A stretch of DNA of 64,000 bases from an uncultured Sunxiuqinia sp. (GTDB lineage Bacteria; Bacteroidota; Bacteroidia; Bacteroidales; Prolixibacteraceae), in assembly GCF_947495665.1 (NCBI RefSeq), contig NZ_CANLZV010000005.1, positions 1-64,000 of the forward strand, in the 5' to 3' direction. Positions 16,206-24,645 of this stretch are shown here, in pieces (positions within the stretch are counted from its first letter, which is position 1; each line of letters opens with the position of its first letter). Made by a program: the position numbers and the translations under genes. A model generated the notes under the pieces. It did not search any database and was not told the DNA's origin. It worked only from the letters and a program-made list of their open reading frames with translations.

Positions 16206-16892
16206 CTATTTCTCCAATTTATGATGACGGATATCTTTTCCTTCGATGGAATAAATGGCTGCCTCGGCAATGTTGGTAGCGTGATCAGCAATCCGTTCAA
16301 TGTTCGACATCATTTCTTTAATGGTCACAATGCTCATCAGCAGGTGCTTGTTGCTTTCTGCCGTTTCGGTTTTAGCCAAAATCTTTTTCAGCAACTTATG
16401 GTTGATTTCTTCAAAAACCACATCATTCTTAATGGTCCAAACCGCAAATTCCCGGTCGTCATTCAAATAGGACAGCAAGGATTTCCGAACCATTTTAATG
16501 CTCTGAATGGTCATGGTTGACAAAACTTCCAGCAAACGTTCGTAAATTTCCGGTGTTTTAATCTTATCAATGAAATTGGTGACATTCAGCACAATATCGC
16601 CAATCCGCTCCAGACTCAGAATGATCCGGTAACAAGCCATAATCCAGCGTAAATCAGAAGCTACCGGCTTATACAACACAATGGCATTCACAATTTTTTC
16701 GCTCAGTTTGACTTCCCGTTTATCAATGTCCTTTTCATTCCGGGTAATCTTTTTCAGCAGCTCTTCCGGCACCTCTATTTCTCCCGAAATAATAATCTGT
16801 TCCAGCAAATCCAGCTGTTCCAGCACCAGGTTGGCCATGGCTTCAAAATCTTCCTGGATGTGATTGATCGCGTCGTCTTTTTTTATGGTCAT
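16206..16892 (-). CDS. phoU: Phosphate signalling regulator PhoU
   Basis: Cytoplasmic helical protein of 228 aa, the usual length, made of two three-helix PhoU repeats. Each half carries the E/D-rich metal-binding motif: KEXXID-type NEKDIDKREVKL in the first repeat and related acidic residues in the second (FEEINHKLLKKIL), plus LERIGDIVLNVTNFI and IERIADHATNIAE, the two conserved ER-x-x-D helices. PhoU links the Pst transporter state to PhoR and represses the regulon when phosphate is ample. Placed between pstB (23 bases) and phoB (4 bases). Confidence 0.93.
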   Translation of the reverse strand: MTIKKDDAINHIQEDFEAMANLVLEQLDLLEQIIISGEIEVPEELLKKITRNEKDIDKREVKLSEKIVNAIVLYKPVASDLRWIMACYRIILSLERIGDIVLNVTNFIDKIKTPEIYERLLEVLSTMTIQSIKMVRKSLLSYLNDDREFAVWTIKNDVVFEEINHKLLKKILAKTETAESNKHLLMSIVTIKEMMSNIERIADHATNIAEAAIYSIEGKDIRHHKLEK

Positions 16893-16915
16893 GATTTGAA
16901 TTTATTAAATGACTG

Positions 16916-17695
16916 TTAACCAAATTTTCCGGTCAGGTATTCTTCGGTTCTGGGGTCGATCGGGTTGGTAAACATGTTTTTGGTTTTCCCGTATTCAACC
17001 AACTCACCAAGATACATAAATAATGAATAGTCAGAGATTCGTGCCGCCTGCGACATGTTGTGTGTCACCAGCACAATGGTATAGTTTTCTTTCAGTTTGA
17101 CCAGCAAATCCTCCACTTTGGAAGTGGCAATCGGGTCGAGGGCCGAAGTGGGTTCGTCCATCAGAATCACTTCCGGACTAAAAGCCAGTGCCCGCGCAAT
17201 GCACAAGCGTTGCTGCTGCCCGCCCGAAAGAAAAGTTCCTTTCTTGTAAAGCGAATCTTTCACTTCATCCCAAAGGGCCACATCGCGCAAGGAACGTTCA
17301 ACAATTTCATCGCGCTCCTTCTTTTTGGTTCGAATGCCATTCAGCTTGTAACCGGCAATTACGTTGTCGTAAATGCTCATGGTTGGGAAGGGGTTGGGCC
17401 GCTGAAACACCATGCCCATATGCCGCCTCAACTTGATGGGTGACATGTCGTAAATATTACTGTCATTCAGCAATACTTCGCCCTCTGTGCTGATGTTTTC
17501 ATACAGCTCATGCATCCGGTTCAGGGCGCGCAGCAAGGTACTTTTTCCGCATCCCGAAGGCCCCATAATGGCAGTGACCGTGTTCTTTTTGATTTCAACC
17601 GATACATTTTTGACTGCATAGTTTTTGTCATAGGCAATCGACAAGTCGTTGATCGACAGGATCGGTTTTTTTACTTCAGCTATTGTGTTTGTCAT
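16916..17695 (-). CDS. pstB: Phosphate ABC transporter ATP-binding protein PstB
   Basis: ATPase of 259 aa that powers high-affinity phosphate import. Walker [10 protein letters not shown] at residues 45-53, signature LSGGQQQRL at 156-164, Walker [14 protein letters not shown] with D180/E181, and the switch His in [16 protein letters not shown]. The region [16 protein letters not shown] is typical of PstB. It follows pstA after 3 bases and precedes phoU. Confidence 0.96.
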   Translation of the reverse strand: MTNTIAEVKKPILSINDLSIAYDKNYAVKNVSVEIKKNTVTAIMGPSGCGKSTLLRALNRMHELYENISTEGEVLLNDSNIYDMSPIKLRRHMGMVFQRPNPFPTMSIYDNVIAGYKLNGIRTKKKERDEIVERSLRDVALWDEVKDSLYKKGTFLSGGQQQRLCIARALAFSPEVILMDEPTSALDPIATSKVEDLLVKLKENYTIVLVTHNMSQAARISDYSLFMYLGELVEYGKTKNMFTNPIDPRTEEYLTGKFG

Positions 17696-17698
17696 GTT

Positions 17699-18586
17699 CT
17701 AATTTCTTTTGCCTGCCAGTTGTTTCGAAACGATGTTTAAAATTAAGACAATCGCCATTAAAAGCAGGGATGAGCTCCAAATCAGGTCAATCATGTTGGG
17801 GTCGTTATAAAACTCCCAGATTAGCAGCGGAATGGCGCTGGTTGGCTCAGAGATGTCCAGGTTGATGCGCGAACTGCCTAAGGCCGTTAACAAGAGCGGT
17901 GCTGTTTCACCCAAAATACGCGAAATACCCAGCAAAATACCGGTTAGTAAACCACTGAATCCGGTAGGCACCAACACCCTTAAAATGACTTTATGATACG
18001 GAACGCCCAAGGCCAGTGCGGCTTCTTTCAGCGTTTGCGGAATCATTTTCAGCGTTTCCTCGGTTGATCGTACAATCATGGGCAGCATCATAATGGCCAG
18101 CGATACGCTACCTGCCAGGGCCGAATAGCCGCTGGTAACGTGCTTCACCACCCACAAATACGAGATTAAGCCCAATACAATCGAGGGAACCCCCTGTAAG
18201 ATGTCCGAAACATTGCGTGTCAGGTTCGCCATCATCTTTCCCTGGTTTTCATACAGGTAAATGCCGGTTAACACCCCAACAGGGATGGCAATAACAGCTG
18301 CCAGCACCACCATCACCAGCGTACCGACAATTCCGTTGGCTATCCCCCCCGGAATCTTCTCGCCGTTGGCTACTGCGGTCATCGCTTCAAAGGTGTCCGG
18401 CGTATTCTGAATCAGAAAATCAAGACTGATCTGCCGGTAGCCTTCCATCACCAGCTTGAAGATGATCAGCATGATGGGCGAAATGGTGACCAGCGATAAA
18501 ATGACCACGCCGATAAGTACCAGCTTGTCTTTCAACAAACGACCCGACGAGTGATCCTGATTTTTAAGTGCCTGAATTGATTCCAT
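17699..18586 (-). CDS. pstA: Phosphate ABC transporter permease PstA
   Basis: Inner-membrane permease of 295 aa with six predicted helices. The EAA-type loop that contacts PstB is seen as ETLKMIPQTLKEAALALGVPYHKVILRVLVP. The C-terminal GETAPLLLTALG and the SAIPLLIWEFYNDP segment identify PstA as opposed to PstC. It starts 7 bases after pstC and ends 3 bases before pstB. Confidence 0.94.
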   Translation of the reverse strand: MESIQALKNQDHSSGRLLKDKLVLIGVVILSLVTISPIMLIIFKLVMEGYRQISLDFLIQNTPDTFEAMTAVANGEKIPGGIANGIVGTLVMVVLAAVIAIPVGVLTGIYLYENQGKMMANLTRNVSDILQGVPSIVLGLISYLWVVKHVTSGYSALAGSVSLAIMMLPMIVRSTEETLKMIPQTLKEAALALGVPYHKVILRVLVPTGFSGLLTGILLGISRILGETAPLLLTALGSSRINLDISEPTSAIPLLIWEFYNDPNMIDLIWSSSLLLMAIVLILNIVSKQLAGKRN

Positions 18587-18593
18587 TTCCCAA

Positions 18594-19445
18594 TTAGTTC
18601 ATCTTTTTAATTATCAACTTACCCACAGCATTGATGATACCGGTGATCAAAAACAAGAGCAGACCAATGGCAATCAACGAACTCAACTTCAGCCCGTCGG
18701 CTTCGCCAAACTGGTTGGCAATCACACTGGCCATGGTGTTTCCGGTGTCAAAAAAGCTGGACGGAACCACATTGGTGTTTCCAACAAGCATGGTAACGGC
18801 CATAGTTTCTCCCAGTGCACGCCCAAATGCCAGAATGTAGCCGGCAACAATCCCCGACCGGGCATTCGGAATCGTCACCGTAGCGATGACTTCGAGCCGG
18901 GTAGCCCCCAGCGAATAGGCTGCTTCCTTCAAATCGTTGGGTACCATGCTGATGATTTCATTACTCAGCGAAGTGGCATAGGGAATAATCATAATGGCCA
19001 GAATCAAGCTGGCCGTAAAAATTCCGAATCCTCGTCCGCCAAAACCCAGCTCAATCAAAGCTGGCCGCAACACATAGAAGCCCCACAATCCGTATACGAT
19101 TGACGGGATTCCCGCCAATAAATCCACGAGAATACCTAAGATGCGCGCCACACGTGTTCCCCGAAAGTATTCACCCAGAAAAAGAGAGGTGGAAAAAGAC
19201 AAGGGTAAACACAGCAACAAGGCTGCAAAAGAGGTCATCAGGGTTCCAACAATGAAAGGTAAGGCACCATATTCTTCCCGTCCTTCCGTAGGGTTCCACT
19301 CACCGGAAAATATAAACTGCCAGCCAAAGGCTTTGAATGCCGGTACAGCACCACCAACCAAGGAGTAAACCATACCTGCCGCCAGCATCAGAATGAGAAT
19401 GGATACGGAGAATAAAACGGCTTTGGTGATTTTATCACTGTTCAT
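18594..19445 (-). CDS. pstC: Phosphate ABC transporter permease PstC
   Basis: Inner-membrane permease of 283 aa. The PstC-specific periplasmic segment WQFIFSGEWNPTEGREEYGALP precedes the first transport helices; the EAA loop reads NEIISMVPNDLKEAAYSLGATRLEVIATVTIP and FGRALGETMAVTMLVGN follows. It is preceded by an 11-bp hairpin in the pstS-pstC gap, which probably sets the pstS to pstC mRNA ratio. Confidence 0.94.
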   Translation of the reverse strand: MNSDKITKAVLFSVSILILMLAAGMVYSLVGGAVPAFKAFGWQFIFSGEWNPTEGREEYGALPFIVGTLMTSFAALLLCLPLSFSTSLFLGEYFRGTRVARILGILVDLLAGIPSIVYGLWGFYVLRPALIELGFGGRGFGIFTASLILAIMIIPYATSLSNEIISMVPNDLKEAAYSLGATRLEVIATVTIPNARSGIVAGYILAFGRALGETMAVTMLVGNTNVVPSSFFDTGNTMASVIANQFGEADGLKLSSLIAIGLLLFLITGIINAVGKLIIKKMN

Positions 19446-19468
19446 CGACTAAGAGTTTACTCCATTAA

Positions 19469-19498
19469 TCATCGGATGATTTCAGGGTCATCCGATGA
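19469..19498 (-). promoter_or_regulatory. Intercistronic hairpin between pstS and pstC
   Basis: Perfect 11-bp stem TCATCGGATGA/TCATCCGATGA with an 8-base loop, no T-run. Binding-protein genes often have a stem-loop at this place that stabilises the upstream mRNA or attenuates permease expression; the role here is inferred from position. Confidence 0.65.
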
Positions 19499-19511
19499 CT
19501 AAACCATTTAA

Positions 19512-20576
19512 CTATTTTAAAAGTGTTTCACCGCCGTAAGTGACCCCGCGAAGGATCGCTTTGGCTTTCTGCACAGCTGCCTGCGGAAGCGGCGCATAGT
19601 TAACCCGGGCGGCCTGTCCCTGCGCTTCTTCGCCTACCAGCCAATCCAGGAATTCAACCGTAGCCTGGGCCTGTGCTTTGGAGCGGCCATCATACGACTG
19701 GTCTTTATACAGAATAATCCAGGTAAATCCGCTGATGGGGTACGAATCCGGATCGGATGAGTTAGTCAACATCACCCGGGTGTCAGCCGGAATTTCGCCC
19801 TGTGCTGCTGCACTGATGCTTTCAATGCTTGGCAAAATGTAGGCGCCACTGCTGTTCTGCACTTTGGCTGTTTGTATTTTCTGGGCAAAGGCAAACTCAG
19901 AACCGATATAGCCAATGGAGCCTTCGGTTTGGCTAATGGTACCGGCAACACCGGGGTTCCCTTTAGCACCCATACCAACCGGCCATTTCAACGATTTACC
20001 TGTTCCTACAGCATCGGCCCATTTCTGGCTCACTTTACTCATGTAGTCGCTAAAAATATGGGTTGTACCACTACCGTCTGAACGGTGTACAAAGGTGATT
20101 TCCAGGTCTGGAAAGTTCACATCCGGGTTGTTGGCTTTTAAAGCCGGATCGTTCCAGTTGGTAATCTCACCCATGAAGATTTTCTCCAGCAGTTGATCTG
20201 AAAGCTTCAGCTCGTCCACTCCGGGCAGGTTATAAGCAATTACTACGGCCCCAATACAAGTTGGAATGTGGACTACTTCACCCGGCATTTCGCCTAATTT
20301 ACCATCTTCCAGGTAGGCGTCAGTGGCTCCAAAATCCACCACTTTATCTTTCAAACTACGGATACCTCCGCCTGAACCAATACCTCCGTAAGTGACCAGC
20401 ACATCGGTTGCTTTGGTGTAGTTTTTAAATACCAGGTTGTAGTATGGTAGTGGGAAGGTTGCTCCAGCGGCAGTCAGACTAACGCTTTCGTTACCTGAAT
20501 CATTGGTTTTCTTACTTGAATTTTGGCATGCACTAAACAAGACAAGTGCCAAAACAAAGGATACAATTACTTTCAT
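19512..20576 (-). CDS. pstS: Phosphate-binding lipoprotein PstS
   Basis: High-affinity phosphate-binding protein of 354 aa delivering phosphate to PstCAB. The signal peptide MKVIVSFVLALVLFSAC carries a lipobox with Cys17. Phosphate-pocket motifs are AAGATFPLPYY, GIGSGGGIRSLKDKVVDFGATDAYL and HRSDGSGTTHIFSDYM. The start is the ATG at 20576; an in-frame TTG 12 bases upstream is unlikely. Lipidation, as in many Bacteroidota, would anchor it at the membrane in place of a free periplasmic form. It starts 19 bases after the porin gene. Confidence 0.94.
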   Translation of the reverse strand: MKVIVSFVLALVLFSACQNSSKKTNDSGNESVSLTAAGATFPLPYYNLVFKNYTKATDVLVTYGGIGSGGGIRSLKDKVVDFGATDAYLEDGKLGEMPGEVVHIPTCIGAVVIAYNLPGVDELKLSDQLLEKIFMGEITNWNDPALKANNPDVNFPDLEITFVHRSDGSGTTHIFSDYMSKVSQKWADAVGTGKSLKWPVGMGAKGNPGVAGTISQTEGSIGYIGSEFAFAQKIQTAKVQNSSGAYILPSIESISAAAQGEIPADTRVMLTNSSDPDSYPISGFTWIILYKDQSYDGRSKAQAQATVEFLDWLVGEEAQGQAARVNYAPLPQAAVQKAKAILRGVTYGGETLLK

Positions 20577-20595
20577 GACTAAAATCAATTATAGA

Positions 20596-21579
20596 TTAGA
20601 ATTTGATCTCACAATTCAAAAAGACTGATGCACTAAAATCTTTGTTGCTGTCCGCCGGGCTCCATCCCTGGAAGTTAGGCGACAGTTTTACACCTTTAAC
20701 CGGAGCAAACTCCAGTCCGGCCAGATACAGCTGACCATCCTTGCTCAGGTTCCAGTCGTTGGCAGCTCCATCCACAGTGTTGGAATAAAGCTGATCATAG
20801 CGGGCAAACACCTTAATTTTAGAGGCGGCTTTCCAGGTTCCGTAGAACGAAACACCATTTAAATCCTGGCCATCTTTAAAACCGGCATTAAACTGGTGGT
20901 TGTATTCGGCATTGACCGAAAACTTGTCGGCGGCATAACCAATAAAGGTGGCCAGCGACGACTGGGTATTTTCTTTGGAAATAAAATCGTAGTAAACCCG
21001 TCCGGTCAGCTTTTTAGTCGGGGTAAGTGTCACCCCAAAGCCTGTACGGAAGGTGCTGTCGGCCTGTACTTTCTTGTAGCCTTCACCATTGGCCACAATC
21101 ACGTCGGCACTCAAAACATCCGAAAATTGGTAAGCCAAACTAATTCCAAGGTCAGCGCTGGCGTTGTATTTGTGCTCATCCTGAAGCGATTTGTACAAAT
21201 ACCGGTAGCCCCAGGCATTTTCCTGTACTTTAAACTGGGTTGTTGCAATCATCCCGAAATTTGCTGTGAAGTTTCCGGTATGGTATTTCAGGTAAGCGTT
21301 CTTCACGAAAGCAGTCATTTCCAGTCCGCCAACACCGGGATCGGCAACATCTAAAACAATTGCGCCAGACAATTCCCGGCTAAACTGGTGTTGGTAGCCC
21401 AGGTAAACCCGGGTCAGTTCAAAGGTGGAAGCAGATTCACCATCCGAAAATGTACTGTGATAATTACTGTAAATCCGCATAACTGGTTTTCCACTTGGTT
21501 TAAATTCATTGGTTGTTTGGGCCTGGCCCAAGGCGATCATGCTCAACATGACCATTACTAATACGCCAATACGTTTCAT
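20596..21579 (-). CDS. Outer-membrane porin, OprO/OprP-like, of the phosphate operon
   Basis: A 327-aa outer-membrane beta-barrel with a signal peptide (about 1-20, ending GQA), alternating amphipathic strands and a C-terminal NCEIKF aromatic residue. Segments such as FELTRVYLGYQHQFS, GAIVLDVADPGV, FTANFGMIATTQF and ADVIVANGEGYKK resemble the phosphate-selective porin O/P family. First gene of the pst/pho operon, directly behind the Pho-box-like array, so it is the most strongly regulated product and a likely phosphate entry channel. Shorter than Pseudomonas OprP (over 400 aa), so specificity is inferred from context. Confidence 0.8.
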   Translation of the reverse strand: MKRIGVLVMVMLSMIALGQAQTTNEFKPSGKPVMRIYSNYHSTFSDGESASTFELTRVYLGYQHQFSRELSGAIVLDVADPGVGGLEMTAFVKNAYLKYHTGNFTANFGMIATTQFKVQENAWGYRYLYKSLQDEHKYNASADLGISLAYQFSDVLSADVIVANGEGYKKVQADSTFRTGFGVTLTPTKKLTGRVYYDFISKENTQSSLATFIGYAADKFSVNAEYNHQFNAGFKDGQDLNGVSFYGTWKAASKIKVFARYDQLYSNTVDGAANDWNLSKDGQLYLAGLEFAPVKGVKLSPNFQGWSPADSNKDFSASVFLNCEIKF

Positions 21580-21625
21580 ATACTTAAGATTGAATTTTTC
21601 AAATTCCTTTAACAGAATTCACTGA

Positions 21626-21633
21626 CAAATGAA
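21626..21633 (-). promoter_or_regulatory. -7-like element TTCATTTG of the porin-pst-pho operon
   Basis: Seven of eight bases match TAnnTTTG on the minus strand. It begins exactly 10 bases after the last TGTAAT core of the Pho-box-like array, the spacing known between Pho boxes and the promoter hexamer in other bacteria. The ATG of the porin lies 46 bases downstream. Confidence 0.55.
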
Positions 21634-21638
21634 GACCT

Positions 21639-21682
21639 AAAACATTACAGGTCCGTTAATGAAATATTACAATTCGATTAAA
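21639..21682 (-). promoter_or_regulatory. Pho-box-like array upstream of porin-pst-pho operon
   Basis: Reading the minus strand from 21682: TTTAATCGAAT, TGTAATATTTC, ATTAACGGACC, TGTAATGTTTT. These are four 11-mers in exact phase, two with a perfect TGTAAT core and two with a shared TAA. The downstream operon encodes PhoB itself, supporting this as the PhoB operator of this organism. Confidence 0.75.
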
Positions 21683-22005
21683 TTCGTCATTAAGAATTGG
21701 TAACACCTCTCAAGAAACACACCTACCCCCCTAACAGCCTAATACTTGCAAATTGTTGCAAAAAGATTACAAATCAAACTTTTTTCGACCAACAGATTAC
21801 AAAGGCTGAAATCTGCTCCTCTTCCAGACCTCCCATCAAGGAAGCTCTGCGCTTCACCCCAACACACATCTGCAGATGCAGCAACCTACACCATTCAAAA
21901 ATAATAAAAGCAGAAATAACACTTCAGGTATTTTATGCAAAACACAATCAGCCAGGCAATTTCCGACATCGCATTCAGACGGGCACAGAAATCCAAAACT
22001 ATTTT

Positions 22006-22013
22006 TAGATTTG
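22006..22013 (+). promoter_or_regulatory. -7 promoter element TAGATTTG
   Basis: Perfect TAnnTTTG match 95 bases before the TonB receptor ATG. The predicted leader contains the hairpin TTTTATCC/GGATAAAA (22021-22028 with 22042-22049). Confidence 0.5.
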
Positions 22014-22107
22014 CATGTTTTTTTATCCAAGTGAAATGGTAGGATAAAAGCATGATGTTCTGTTGAACCTTGCTCCTCCTTCATTGCTAACTCAATTACA
22101 ATCCATT

Positions 22108-24567
22108 ATGATTTTACGAAATGTTCTCTTTTTTATTTGCTTGCTGCTGGCAGCAAATGCAACCGCTTCCAATGTTACCGGAAGGGTTATTGATTACGAG
22201 GCCAAAGAACCCATGGAATACGCCAGTGTGGCTTTGTATCAATCCGAAAACCAGGAGCTGGTGGCTGGCGGAATCACCGATGTATCGGGCAAGTTCACTT
22301 TCACTAAAATTAAAGCCGGAAGCTACTTTGTGCAGATTCAGTTTATGGGCTATGAGAAACAAGCATCCGAAGTATTCCGGATAAGTGCCGACAAACCGGT
22401 AGCGCTGGGCGATATTGCCCTGACTCCTTCACAGGTGCTGGTTGACGAGATTGCGGTAACCGGAACCAAAATACAAGCATTTAACAAGCTCGATAAGCAA
22501 CTGTATAAAGCCGATCAGTTTGAGTCTGCTCAAGGCGGTTCGGCCATCGATGTCCTCAAGAATATGCCCTCCGTTTCGGTCAATGGGTTGGGTGAAATTT
22601 CCATGCGCGGCTCCTCCGGCTTTCTGCTCTTGGTTAATGGCAAGCCGGTATTGGCTGATCCGCAAAGCATGTTAAGTCAACTGCCGGCCAACACTATCGA
22701 AAATGTCGAACTGATCACCTCTCCGTCAGCCAAATACGATCCGGATGGCAAGGGTGGAATCATCAACATCACCACCAAAAAAGGAAGCAGCGACCATACC
22801 GGGCTTAGTATCAACCTTAAAGGAGGCCTGCCCAGCACCACTACCTTTGGCAACGAAGATCAACCTGTTCGTTATGCGGCCGATGCCAGTTTCAGCTACC
22901 AAAAGGATAAGTGGGACATCACCCTTAGCGGAAATTACGCCCGCGACGATCTGGCCGGCTTTCGCGATGGCTATGTCCGGATTACCAATCCGGAGAATGG
23001 CACCATCAATCATTTTCCGAGTGCCGGAGAACGTAGTTTTTACCGCTACAACTACATGGGGCGGGCATCTGTCAGCTACGCTGCCGATGAAAACAATGTG
23101 ATCTCACTGGGTGTGTACAGCGGCAAACGCTACCAGGAACGCGATGCCAACATCTTTTACAAGAACTCGCAAACCGATTTGCAGGATAACTTCATCTACC
23201 ATTTCAACTACTACAACCCCAACAAGCAGATCAAGCAAGGAACCTTTACCCTGGGGAACCTGGACTACACCCACACTTTTGCCAATCAGTCCCACCTGAC
23301 GCTTTCGGGCCTGTATGAATACGATGATTTGTATGGCAACACCCACAACTACAACCTGAGCAGACAGGGAGGCGAAGTGTTGCAATACGTCCAGAATCCG
23401 TACGAGAAACCCATTAAAGGCTACCGCCTGAAAGCCGACTACCGCCTGCCCGTGGCCAGTGGCATGCTGGAAACCGGTTACCAGTTTCGCAACGACCGCC
23501 AAGATGGGGTATTCGACTACCTGGTGACTCCCTTTGATCCGAACCAACCCGGCCTGGATCAATTTAGCGGAACAGCCGTTTCAAAAAACCGGATCAATTC
23601 GGCCTACGTCCAGTATTCGGCACAAAGAGACCGTTTGGAATATTCGGCGGGCTTGCGTTACGAGTATTCAAGCCGTACCGTTGTTTTATCGACCGATCCC
23701 AACCCACACAAGCTGAAACTGTCCAACCTGTTTCCCTCGATCAGTGCGCTTTATGCATTAGATAACGACTGGAAAGTGAAAGGAGCTTACAGCCGTCGGA
23801 TTCAGCGATCGTCCAACAACCAGCTCAACCCAATTCCGGAGCGTGAGCACTCCGAAACCCTGGAAATTGGTGATCCGGATCTGCGTCCGGAGTTGATCAA
23901 TTCCTTCGAGCTGGGGCTGATTAAAACCTTTGACAAAGGTTCCCTGTTTACCACAGCTTATTACCGCTCAAGCAAAGATCCGGTGCAACGGGTTAACAGC
24001 GTATATGCCGACACCATCCTGAACCGGGTGTATACCAATGTTGAAAAAGCAACCGCCTTGGGCCTTGAACTGGGTGTAAATGTGCAGCCCGTCAGTTGGT
24101 GGAATTTTTACCTGGGAACCACGATTTACAAGCAGAAATACGAGGGTGACCTGGTCATTCTGGGTGAGCCGGTTCGGATTGATCCAAAAGACGATTGGGT
24201 ATATTCCATCAATGCAAACACCAACTTTACACTGGCTCCCACCTGGAGCCTGGATGCCAATGTGAATTACCTTTCGGTGCGCCCAACAGCACAAGGCGAA
24301 GATTCCCGTTTTTTAAGCCCCAACCTCAGCCTGAAAAAGAGTTTATTCAACAACCGGATGACCGCCAGCGTGCAATGGCAAAACATTGACCTGGGCATGC
24401 ATGAAAGCAACCGGCAGCGCATCACTACCTGGGGCAAAGACTTCTATACCACCACCAATTACATTTATGAAACAGATATGATTTTGGTGAACCTCAGCTT
24501 CAACCTGAACAAGAAAAACATCAACAGCAAACTCCCCAAAAGTGAGTTTGGCGAAAAAGAGTTTTAG
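22108..24567 (+). CDS. TonB-dependent receptor-type outer-membrane protein (OMP_b-brl_3-like)
   Basis: Outer-membrane protein of 819 aa. Signal peptide (about 1-21, ATAS), CarboxypepD_reg-like domain (about 23-105, with SNVTGRVIDYEAKEPMEYASVALY and DVSGKFTFTKIKAGSYFVQI), plug (about 120-215, with GSAIDVLKNMPSVSVN, SMRGSSGFLLLVNGKPV and GGIINITTKKG), then a barrel of the 'outer membrane beta-barrel family protein' type. ATG at 22108 starts the signal peptide; an earlier in-frame start at 22063 lies inside the predicted leader and adds 15 non-signal residues. No SusD partner is present. It is divergent from the phosphate operon, with no 11-bp array on its own side. The substrate is unknown. Confidence 0.85.
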   Translation: MILRNVLFFICLLLAANATASNVTGRVIDYEAKEPMEYASVALYQSENQELVAGGITDVSGKFTFTKIKAGSYFVQIQFMGYEKQASEVFRISADKPVALGDIALTPSQVLVDEIAVTGTKIQAFNKLDKQLYKADQFESAQGGSAIDVLKNMPSVSVNGLGEISMRGSSGFLLLVNGKPVLADPQSMLSQLPANTIENVELITSPSAKYDPDGKGGIINITTKKGSSDHTGLSINLKGGLPSTTTFGNEDQPVRYAADASFSYQKDKWDITLSGNYARDDLAGFRDGYVRITNPENGTINHFPSAGERSFYRYNYMGRASVSYAADENNVISLGVYSGKRYQERDANIFYKNSQTDLQDNFIYHFNYYNPNKQIKQGTFTLGNLDYTHTFANQSHLTLSGLYEYDDLYGNTHNYNLSRQGGEVLQYVQNPYEKPIKGYRLKADYRLPVASGMLETGYQFRNDRQDGVFDYLVTPFDPNQPGLDQFSGTAVSKNRINSAYVQYSAQRDRLEYSAGLRYEYSSRTVVLSTDPNPHKLKLSNLFPSISALYALDNDWKVKGAYSRRIQRSSNNQLNPIPEREHSETLEIGDPDLRPELINSFELGLIKTFDKGSLFTTAYYRSSKDPVQRVNSVYADTILNRVYTNVEKATALGLELGVNVQPVSWWNFYLGTTIYKQKYEGDLVILGEPVRIDPKDDWVYSINANTNFTLAPTWSLDANVNYLSVRPTAQGEDSRFLSPNLSLKKSLFNNRMTASVQWQNIDLGMHESNRQRITTWGKDFYTTTNYIYETDMILVNLSFNLNKKNINSKLPKSEFGEKEF

Positions 24568-24590
24568 CAACTGCGGAGGATTTATAACCA

Positions 24591-24628
24591 ATAAAGCCCG
24601 GAGATTAATCTCCGGGCTTTATTTTTTT
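24591..24628 (+). terminator. Strong terminator between TonB receptor and metK
   Basis: Perfect 14-bp stem ATAAAGCCCGGAGA/TCTCCGGGCTTTAT with a TTAA loop and seven T on the plus strand. The symmetric stem may also serve metK on the other strand, but that side has only a short T-run. Confidence 0.9.
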
Positions 24629-24645
24629 ATTGTATGCTGTTCGAC

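Larger units (their letters stand above)
21580..22107. other. Divergent intergenic region with Pho-box array and TonB receptor promoter
   Basis: Left part holds the minus-strand promoter and Pho-box-like array of the porin-pst operon. Two further AGATTACAAA words lie 30 bases apart at 21764-21773 and 21794-21803 and could be extra half-sites, though they are not in 11-bp phase. The right part holds the plus-strand promoter TAGATTTG (22006) and a leader hairpin (22021-22049) for the TonB receptor. No gene is supported. Confidence 0.6.

Noticed and set aside
21745-21773. TTGCAA/TTGCAA/ATTACA series upstream of the pst array
   Set aside because: Spacing is 10 bases and cores differ, so it is out of phase with the 11-bp array.
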